Assembly (NCBI RefSeq): GCF_963966145.1
Contig: NC_091056.1
Span: 2,812,771 to 2,876,770 of the forward strand
Origin: Tenebrio molitor
Lineage: Eukaryota > Arthropoda > Insecta > Coleoptera > Tenebrionidae
DNA length: 64,000 bases
Direction of reading: 5' to 3'
Notes under the pieces: model-generated
Told to the model about the DNA's origin: nothing
Databases searched by the model: none
The model's input: the letters and a program-made list of their open reading frames with translations, nothing else
In this document: positions 56,066 through 64,000 of the stretch, piece by piece
How the letters are laid out: each line of letters starts with the position of its first letter
Numbering within the stretch: position 1 is the first letter of the stretch
Program-made: the position numbers and the translations under genes

Positions 56066-56206
56066 CCATTGTAGCTTGAGCTGTGATGCGCAAAGTTGAA
56101 TAACGCGGTCCTGGAAGCAGCAAAGAAATGCGACAAAATTAGTGGAGGGGCTGTAAGACCACTGCGCATCCGGTTCTCACAGCTCAAGCTATAATGGGGA
56201 AGTTGT
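56066..56206. repeat. short inverted-repeat element
   Basis: gcccattgtagcttgagctg pairs with the complement of cagctcaagctataatgggg across a 75-bp centre. Confidence 0.6.
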
Positions 56207-56707
56207 AGATAACATAAAACACTCCCCTCGTATTTAACGCAAGTAATGTTAAAATGGGGACCGTTTCTTTCTTGGCAAATTGCAAATCGATAGTAACATG
56301 AATCCCTTATATTTTGTAATATTTTCGGTGTAATTTGCTCAACTTAATATCTAGTACGTTGCCTAAGGTCCTCAATATTGTTCGGTTTTGTTACATACAC
56401 CTTATTCTTGAGATGTCGCCGCACTGAATTGTTCAAATTCGAAATCTAAAACAGGTAAGTAAAAAAAAAATACTTTGAAGTATGTACAACTTTATTTTTG
56501 CAGGTGGAGAGCCTGTTAAGAAAGGATCCAACAGCATTTTAGACTTGAAATTATAAAAAAGAAAGGCAAAATTACTTTTCTAGAACAGGTAATTTTAAGG
56601 TGTGCAATTTGCAACGCACGAAAATCATGAAGCAAACATTTTTCTAGCAATATATAGCACAAAAAAGTAAAGGTATCAAATACAAAATAAAATACATTTA
56701 TTTGATA
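56207..56707. other. no gene recognised; 3' flank of recombinase gene
   Basis: AT-rich, with possible poly-A signals on the minus strand near 56688 (aaataaaat). Confidence 0.35.
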
Positions 56708-58835
56708 TTAAACAGCAAAATATAACTTTTTCTGCTTAGTGTACTCATTTCGCACGAAAACTTTAATTTTTGTCCACTCCTTATTCTTCAATAATTCCGT
56801 ATGTTGTGCTTTCAGCCGTTCGCATTCTTCCTTTTTAGGGGCTTTGCCAGCACGAATATGGTGCTTGAAAAAGTGCTTCGCTACTTTCTTTTGTTCAGTG
56901 GTCCAAGGAACCACGGTACGATTTTTGCCTTTTTTAGGGACGACAGGATCCGACGCGACAAGTTCTGCAGTACTAGATGAAGCCGCTTTGCTACTGTCGG
57001 GTACAGTATCCTCGTCAATTGTAGCTTCAGCATCACTTTCGTCATTTTCCTCCACATGATTTAATAAGTTTTCTTCCAGATTAACGTCAATCTCGTCTAA
57101 TGATTTTCCCTTAAACGTTTTTGTGCCACCTCTCTCCATCAATAAGAGCAATTTCGAAATTTTTGTCGTTTGATAAATTTCATCTGGAAGTCTATATGAA
57201 TTCTTATGAACATTTGTTGTGTGCCCCATAAATGTTGCTAGTTGTTCAACTTCCATTTCAGATAGATTGAATAGTTGTGATAAAGTAGCTAAGTGCTTCC
57301 TAAGGTGTGTAGAAGATATTGAAGCTGGATTTTTTACTCCGCTGCTTTTTGCGTATTTAGTTAAGGTTTTGTAACCTATTATGTGTGACAATGAATCTGC
57401 TTTTCCAAAAAGATAAGGATTCTCTTTTGGAACAAAGTTGTGCCTCTCATCAAGTAGTACTTTTATGTGATTCTGCACGTCTTTGCTAGTAGTACAGGAA
57501 CGCCTCTACCTCTTTTCCCTCTGATGACAACTCTTTTCAGGTTCTTTAGCAGAATTTGTTCACTTGACGATACGGCTGTGTTGTACTCTTCATTTTCGGG
57601 CCTCTCCGATGCGCTTTGGTAAGTATGTAACAGCATCCTTTGCAGCTCACCCGAACGTTTCCTATTCAACAGGATGACCCTGCAGTACACAGATTCCACT
57701 AGTTTATTGTAGGCGTTAACATTGCTTGAACTGCTTGCACCTGTCAATTGTTTTGAAGCAGTTTCCGCTACCTCTATTAAGTGTTCCCTCAATAATTTTA
57801 AATCGCTTGCCAAAGGAATAACTGTAATTTTGTTCCACTTCTTCAAATTTAAATTACTTGCCGCCTGTGAGGAGATGTCAAATTTCCAATTTGTTTCAAA
57901 CAAGTGAATCAGTGTTTTTAGGTCTGCCACAACTTTGGCAGAAGAAACAGTTGAAAATACGCCGGTTTTCTTATATGCATACGAGATCGCAATGTCACAA
58001 CATTGCTTCAGCGACGTAGAAATGTTCATGGCAACAGTTGGTAATAAATATACGTCTTTTTCAGCATCGTATCTCCCCAGCTGCTTCGCGGCTTCCACAA
58101 AAACATCAAAATTATGCGGCTGTAGTGCTGATAGCATCGTTGTTATAGTTGGCTCAATTTTTCGGGCCTCCATTAACACTTTAGAAAGTTCCCTCATTTT
58201 CCGTGACGTTACACTAACAAAGTGCTTTTCCCTGTGTATATTCAGGTACCTTGTTCCAAACGCACATATCAAGCCATCCTTTTGGGCCTCCAGGCTGACT
58301 TTATCCGCGCCCATATGTGGAAATACCGTTTCTTTCAATCTTCTATCCACTTTTGCATTGTTAAAAAGTATGGATTGACCTGCAGCCTGTGCGCCACCTT
58401 AGATATTCGACCAACGCATTTTTTTCTATGCCGATACAAAAGCTTGGCTGAAAAGAAACCAAGGCAGTTTTCACATGGCAAAAGAGATTCATTTGGTAAA
58501 TCTGGCTGGCGTACAGGCTTGAAGCACTTTTTACCGCTTGCCAGAAAATTCCCTTTTCTCCTGAGATTGTTTAATAAATTTCTTCTTTCCATGCTTTTAA
58601 CAGGTTTAGAAAATATTCTTGCGACATCTAATTCCATACAGTGATTCCTTTTAATATGTCGCGCAAAATTCTGAACTTCCGCTTCACAAAAATAGCAAAA
58701 GTCTAATTTCCTCTTGTAAGGTTTCCACTTTGAAAGCTTCTGTCCCTTACTCCCCTGCTCCCCTTTTGGCTCAAACAATTCTTTTGCGTTATCTGTTTCG
58801 TCACATTTTACTGATGTTTGTGTCTCCTTCTTCAT
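56708..58835 (-). pseudogene. zinc-finger tyrosine recombinase-like gene (Crypton-like), two 1-bp frameshifts
   Basis: Three overlapping frames on the minus strand make one protein of about 700 residues. Part 1 (58835-58380): ATG, acidic start, then a C2H2 finger CYFCEAEVQNFARHIKRNH and a C2HC-like CENCLGFFSAKLLYRHRKKC. Part 2 (58350-57463): helical region with SRKMRELSKVLMEARKIEP, ending KRGRGVPVLL. Part 3 (57478-56708): NPYLFGKAD, then SSTHLRKHLATLSQ and LATFMGHTTNVHKNSYRLP. The last two fit tyrosine-recombinase boxes: Arg at 57301-57299, GH, and Tyr nine residues after the His at 57196-57194. The His normally three before the box II Arg is Thr here. A basic C-terminal domain starts WTTEQKKVAKHFFKHHIR. 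Each junction (about 58370 and 57475) needs one base. Crypton or a relative is my inference; a domesticated gene is possible. Confidence 0.7.
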
Positions 58836-58964
58836 TTAATTTTGGCGAAAGTTGAAATTTGATTTGCCGTAGAGAATCTTCTTTGCTAATTGTAGCTTTT
58901 TGATTCCTAACTCTCGTTCTTGTTACTAAGGGGGAATTGCGCAGGCTAACGCTTTTCGTCACTC
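58836..58964 (-). CDS. possible upstream part of the recombinase exon
   Basis: An acceptor tctatatttgcag ends at 58965. The following sequence is open in one frame (SVSLRNSPLVTRTRVRNQ) but not in the frame of the ATG at 58835, which has a TAA just before it. Either this is 5' leader, or a further one-base lesion exists. Confidence 0.3.
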
Positions 58965-59091
58965 TGCAAATATAGAAAAACAATTTTTTAGTTGCAAATG
59001 CAATTAGGAATGTGCAGTAATTTTTGTTTCATACAACACAGCTTTCAAAAGACTAAAATTTTACTTCACTTTCACACTTTCATTTACTTAC

Positions 59092-59190
59092 TTCACTAGG
59101 CGAATATAACGAGTCACCTTCACTTGAATTATGAAACGGATCTGGTAATGAGTCATAACTTTCATCTGGAGAAATATGATTTTCCGATTC
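59092..59190 (-). CDS. probable 5' exon of the recombinase gene
   Basis: Exactly 33 codons (ESENHISPDESYDSLPDPFH and onward, acidic) between acceptor aattttctag and donor gtaagt. Phase 0 at both ends. Acidic Ser-rich N-terminal exons are plausible for this gene; membership is inferred from position and strand. Confidence 0.45.
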
Positions 59191-59439
59191 CTAGAAAATT
59201 AAGTAGGAATATTAATTCAAATTTTAATGTATGGACTCACAGCACCTTTGTGGATCCTGTAGAGGACACTGCGATTCGTGAGGATATTATTACTCTAACG
59301 TCATGGATCACAATTTTTTGACCGCAGTTTTTTGAGATAGTTTCATTTTCGGGCTCATTAAGTTTCTGGCCTGTAGTAAGTGATGCCTACGAAGACAGAA
59401 ATATGAATTAATTAGGTTCTTTTTTTGCGAGGAATTTTA

Positions 59440-59632
59440 AATATGACGAACATTATTTGGGAATATACCAGTTTCAGAATTAAGGAGAGTACACAAATCT
59501 TCCAGTTGCGTGGGAGTCGGCACTGGTGACATCGGTCTGTTGCAAAACCAGTTGATTTTCTTAGGAGTGTTCCAAAAGTTATTCATAGTTGTCGTGGAAG
59601 TGACTGTCGGACTGTTGATAATGGTAGTTGGC
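59440..59632 (-). CDS. further exon candidate upstream of the recombinase gene
   Basis: Open minus-strand frame from an acceptor-like cattcag: PTTIINSPTVTSTTTMNNFW, then PKKINWFCNRPMSPVPTPTQ and LEDLCTLLNSETG, ending at a stop. Thr/Pro-rich, no known domain. The link to the recombinase gene is uncertain. Confidence 0.3.
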
Positions 59633-59667
59633 ACTGAATGAAAAGTAACATATTATTTTATAATAAT

Positions 59668-60150
59668 CTATCGTATCCCACCTCCACCCGGCGGCACGGC
59701 AGTTTTGCCGGATAACACTATCAAGTAATAGTGCAGTGCTTATCAACATAATTACCGGCGTCTCGCCTCCACATTTTGACTTTTTTGTGCTTTATGTTCT
59801 GTGTCAATGTTAAGGAATTTCCTCACGATGTGACATGAGTATAATAATATACCTTTTTGAATTTCAACCACCAATGTGTTCTCTAAGTCCAAAATTTTTA
59901 AATTTTTAAAAAGAGATTGCGGTACAATTCCCGTTGTTGAAATTATAAGTGGTAAAATCGAAATTTTTTCTAAACACCAAAGATTTCTCATAGCAACGGA
60001 GAGTACTAAATATTTATTAATTTTTGTGTTATATGTCTGTGTTATATTGTGTGAATTTGGAACAGCTATATCTAAAAGATATGCTTGCTTTTGTTGTTTG
60101 TTTAAAATAATAATGTCTGGTCTGTTATGCTGAATAATATAATAAAAAAA
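59668..60150 (-). pseudogene. non-LTR polymerase C-terminal domain with 3' UTR hairpin
   Basis: The minus strand encodes NRPDIIILNKQQKQAYLLDI, AVPNSHNITQTYNTKINKY and LPLIISTTGIVPQSLFKNL, ending HIVRKFLN and, after some frame-open text, QNVEARRR stop. The DII...IDIAVP pattern resembles a conserved nuclease-like domain at the end of certain metazoan non-LTR polymerases. The 3' UTR (59835-59668) holds the hairpin ccggcaaaactgccgtgccg and ends ggaggtgggatacga; the same 3' end recurs at 41362-41530. Confidence 0.7.
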
Positions 60151-60727
60151 AAAAAAAAATCCAACTTTTTTTTTTTTTCTCAAAAATTTCCTTATGTAAG
60201 GTAACAAGATTTTTATGCTGCCATTTAGACAATTAAAAGACCTATCAGAATAAAAAAAAAATAGGGGGTTTCCATAAAAAAAAAAACTATCGATGACGTC
60301 ATAACTCGAAAACAAATGACTGCTTGAAATTTTATTTTATATTAAAATATGTACTTTTATAAACTAAAATTGACTTGTCCAAAGATTTTTTTGAAAACAA
60401 TTTTGTTTAATTTTTAATAAATTTAATCCATACTTTTGCCGCTCACTGTATAACTATGAATTAAAATCATTGTTAATTAATTAAATTTAAACACTAACTT
60501 TAACTAATAAGTAAACTTGACTCAATCTGCAAAAAACCACTTTGCACTTGCAACACCACTTTTATGGCATTAGTCATTTTAAATTACTTTAAAACTGCAC
60601 TTATATGGAAAATATTCAATCCAAACTATGAATTTCTGGTCCCTTTGTGCCTTTATTTGTTTCAAAAAATTTAAAAATTGCTGTTGCAAATGTCAAGTGG
60701 TTTTTTGCAACTTGAGTCAACTATATG
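60151..60727. other. AT-rich spacer with poly-A/poly-T runs
   Basis: A run of 15 A at about 60138-60153 and a run of 14 T at about 60165-60178 face each other and can form a hairpin. No gene. Confidence 0.5.
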
Positions 60728-61090
60728 CATAGGTCACGAGCAATACATTTTGGTCGTCAAGGTCATTCTTTGATACAATGGAAAGTGCCCCATTGTGTAA
60801 CGGACATAACCTCTAATAAATTCTATTTGTCTTGTCTTGTCAAGAACTTGTTAACTTTGTGGAAGTTCCAACTGGGTCGCCACCCTAGTTTCTGACACAT
60901 TAGTCTCTATCAGTGAAATAATTTTTACTCTGTTAAAGTAGGATATTGGGACCATAATTTTGAATAATTTTTTTCTCGATTGACGTTTTATTGATATTGG
61001 GCCTAATTAAACTGGCAAAATTTAATTTGTCACAGTAGGGGTAAATTTCAATATGACCTTGACGACCAAGATTTAATGCTCGCGACTGTA
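60728..61090. repeat. TIR element, short member of the GTCGCGAG family
   Basis: Left ggtcacgagcaatacatttt then ggtcgtcaaggtcat; right complement of cagtcgcgagcattaaatct then tggtcgtcaaggtc. About 363 bp, no transposase. Ends match 62254-63220. Confidence 0.65.
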
Positions 61091-62051
61091 CCTGTAATTC
61101 CTTTAAAAATAACGAAAAACGGTGTCGTAAATGGCAAGAGAATTTATGCAAACTGAGTCTATTTTAATTAAATCAAATTATTTTTTTCTTTTGCAATATA
61201 AAAAAAATAGAATTATTATTATTATTGAATAAATATTCGTTCTTATTTGAACTTTACAGGATAATATTATTCCATTTAAATAAAAATTATCTAATATTAA
61301 GCAATTATCATTTAATTAAATTTAAATACTGATTTTAACTAATAGTCACATTGATGTTATTTCATAAATAAACAATGCTTTAAATGGTAACTTCTACAGC
61401 TTAAGATATATTTTACGTACCTGTTGCTGCCGTCTGTTTACACAATGCCACTAATTTAGTACCCCGCGTCATATTTCACCTGCTCCGACGACGTTGGTAA
61501 TGAATAAATTAATAATAATATGATTGAATCTGCATGAAATTCGAGCGCGAAAACTAGAATCTAAAAATAGATTCGCTGCAGTGGGACGCAATAACATCCG
61601 GAAAAAGTCTTGAAATATACGGCAGAGTATATTCACTCAGCGCCCCTATCGACGGTTTGGTTCAACTAAATTACACAGTTTCCTACAAGTTCCGACATTG
61701 TTGCGTCCACTGAAATTTGTTAGATCTTGTTGTATCTTTATAATCCCTATAGATGGCTGTATGATTTTCGCGGGAGTTATTGTCCAATTTGAACAGAATT
61801 CGGACGTAATGATATTTTTAAAGTGGGGGCAGGGGGGAGAGGAAAACACGTCTTGACTTTATCGCGTCCGTTATACGGACGCAACAAGGTATTGGACGCA
61901 ATAATGTTCCCAAAAACGAAATGTACGGACGCAAAAATGTTAGAAGGCTGAACATACATTCATAAACATAAGTTTCATTCACGTAATCCAGAACCGGAAC
62001 AAGTTTTGTGACGTGGAAAAGATATGATTCCGACTTTCTATGGCCCATGCC
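61091..62051. other. no gene recognised
   Basis: Contains repeated words ggacgcaa(c/t)aa at about 61870-61940 and short frames only. Confidence 0.4.
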
Positions 62052-62241
62052 CAGGGATGGGCGGTGTCGACAATTTGTGTCGGCAATGTCATTGTCGACG
62101 CGTCGACAATTAAGTAAATGTTGACAAACTGAGAGCTCTCAACAATGTCGACAATGTCAACAATGTCGTGATTTCGACCATTTAAATTTTAATTGATTTC
62201 AGAAAACATCTCTACTCTCGCAATAAAAATTTAAGAAAAGT
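62052..62241 (+). repeat. hAT-like terminus with 20-bp palindrome, copy 2
   Basis: Begins cagggatgggcggtgtcgac and matches 49189-48995 in reverse orientation up to aatttaagaaaagt. The palindrome attgtcgacgcgtcgacaat is at 62091-62110. It breaks off at the TIR element beginning at 62254. Confidence 0.75.
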
Positions 62242-62253
62242 CTATTGTGTATG

Positions 62254-63220
62254 TACTGTCGCGAGTAAAAAAAACTGGTCGTCAAAATTATGCTTTGACG
62301 CAATAGAAAATACTCCATTGTAAATATCATAACCTATTATCATGTTGTATGACAGTATGACGTTAATTGACAGTGATTAATTTTTTGACACTTCATTGAT
62401 ATGGGCATAATCAGGCAAGGAAATGTTTTTAACGTTGTCTGCGTTGATTTCCTACTTCTAGTCTGTGCAATGGAGCTTGCTAAAGTCGTACGCCGGCACC
62501 TCTAAAAACGCTATGAGATGGCGCTATAAGCTGAGTAATTATAGGTCTCTGCAAAATTATAGTTTTGATAAATTTGGCACTTTTGCTTTGAAAAGAATAC
62601 CGACAATTGTTCTGTAAGCTGATGTAATTTTTTTCGGTCGAGACTATTCATAATAGTAGTTTATTTAATGAGTTCGTGCGTAAATGGGGCCTTTTTTGGC
62701 ACGAGTGGGCCATTTTAAAACGCGAGTGAAACGAGTACCAAAAAAGGTCCAATTTACACACGAACGAGTTGAATACAACGTTTTTTTGTTCGACGAGCCC
62801 CTTCAAGGCTCCAAATCGCTTAAAATCTTTAAAATTAGCTTGACGTTTCGTTTTGACAAGTTGTGACATTTAACAAAATCCGTTCACACAGAAGAAAATT
62901 CTCAAGTTCTGACAATGTCGAACAAAAAAAAAATGTTTTTATTGAGACGTTCGGCCATGAACTTTGATTTCTGACATTTTTTGACGCTTAATGTTAACCA
63001 TTTATGTTAGTTAACAGCGAATGTGAAAACCTGTAGTGAAAACGTCAAACCTGAATTTACAGTTTTCTGTAACTCCCAGACCCATAGCGCTTCTAGTCTC
63101 ACCAAATAACTTATTGCACAGACTATAATGAGATCAGCGCAGACAACGGTTTTTAATTTGACAATCTAACCAGATTTTGAAATGACAATGATGACCAGAA
63201 TTTTTTTGATCGCGACAGTA
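62254..63220. mobile_element. TIR element of the GTCGCGAG family with nested family F repeat
   Basis: Ends tactgtcgcgagtaaaaaaa and its counterpart tttttttgatcgcgacagta are inverted repeats of about 30 bp around 967 bp. It holds a complete reverse copy of repeat family F at 62648-62936. No transposase frame. Confidence 0.65.
62648..62936 (-). repeat. repeat family F, copy 2
   Basis: Reverse complement of 45625-45926 over its whole length, including the gggccttttttggcac hairpin and the cgacgagcccctt block. Confidence 0.8.
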
Positions 63221-64000
63221 CATCCGCATTTCAAAATAAATCCAATTCTGAAAAATTAAGTTAGGTTATGTTATGTTGTCAACGAGCATGAACTAAAATG
63301 CATTCACGTTATTTTGGCATAATGAGAGGCCATGGAAATTTTGCATTTAATTTTTTGGTAAAGCTGCCTGTTGAATTAGGTTATGTTTTTCTAAGTTTGA
63401 GGTTATAAATTAATAGCGTCGATGTCTAGTGCATTGTTGTCCGTTTTACTAGTTTGCAATACTCAGATACTCAGATATCGCAGGAAATTCAGCAACATGT
63501 TATGTTTATTTTGATAGGTCTGCCTGTTAGTGACGGAAATCAAACAGCTTGTCCAACGCTAAAAAAGTAAATCAAGGCCTACCATTATCCCAAAACAACG
63601 TGAACGATGTTTACTTGTGCATGGTCTAGAATACTTTTTTGTGATAAATATGTCTGATTATTATCAACGCATATAATCAATTTCACATAAATGTGCATCT
63701 AAGCAACCATGAAAATATGATTTTCTGCATAGATTAAGAAGGGTATACAGGGTGGTCCAACACTTACAATTTTTGCGATTACGCGGTTTCTATAATTAGA
63801 AAAAATTTACGCTTGGCTAGGAAGAGACACACATATGGAGCTATAAGCCTATCCCATTATTTTATTTATTATCAATTGGATTTCGCGTCAGGAGGCGATA
63901 AAGTGAAATTAATCAAAATTCGTTTTTTTTTTTTAATCTAAATAGGTTCAAACTAATACAGAAAACAGAAATCTGAAAATAAAAAAAAATTAAAACGCAT
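63221..64000. other. right edge, no gene recognised
   Basis: AT-rich. tatacagggtggtccaacac at 63744 looks like a MITE or transposon end whose partner would be outside the window. Confidence 0.4.

Overview
This is a eukaryotic, almost certainly insect, AT-rich intergenic or heterochromatin-like region built from layers of transposable elements. No bacterial-style operons, rRNA genes or intact housekeeping genes are visible. The insect assignment rests on the mix of R1-like, RTE, Jockey and CR1-type LINEs, gypsy LTR elements, P-like, hAT (ZMYM1 type), MULE-FLYWCH, Tc1/mariner and TNP2-like transposases, and on short introns. A run of nine CTGAC units at 41671-41715 is (TCAGG)n on the minus strand, which is the telomere unit of many beetles. 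A beetle is therefore the best guess, but this remains an inference.

Layout. 0.4-4 kb: R1-like LINE remnant fused to a truncated MITE that sits in the 3' end of a P-element-like transposase gene. 4.07-7.16 kb: RTE-type LINE flanked by a perfectly placed 168-bp direct repeat. 7.4-9.6 kb: MULE transposase split by a Tc1/mariner element with a TA duplication. 9.7-11.9 kb: foldback elements, a DUF4817 helix-turn-helix fragment and a non-autonomous hAT (8-bp target duplication) that itself holds two foldback elements. 12.0-19.1 kb: a Jockey-type LINE cut by a 6-kb hAT element, which is in turn cut by other elements. 19.1-23.7 kb: FLYWCH and RT fragments and two diverged LTR-like blocks. 23.7-29.8 kb: a spliced gene ending in a probable DUF4806-type C-terminus; its exon phases all agree, but one exon carries a 4.6-kb gypsy element (260-bp LTRs, GAGA duplication). 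30.3-32.3 kb: a long-TIR element and a small MITE inside a TNP2-like transposase remnant. 32.5-38.4 kb: a two-LTR element with two 2402-bp, nearly identical LTRs around only 1.1 kb of non-coding DNA. 39-50 kb: MITEs, Helitron, TNP2, Tc1 and hAT remnants. 50.6-56 kb: two LINE remnants, a P-like transposase and a mariner C-terminus. 56.7-59.6 kb: a long gene with zinc fingers and a tyrosine-recombinase catalytic domain, broken only by two one-base frameshifts. 59.7-64 kb: another LINE 3' end and TIR elements.

The genes do not form a pathway. They record successive insertions; nested order and target duplications let the relative ages be read. The items least like routine repeats are the tyrosine-recombinase gene, the phase-consistent gene interrupted by gypsy, the giant-LTR non-autonomous element, the 168-bp target duplication and the TCAGG tract.
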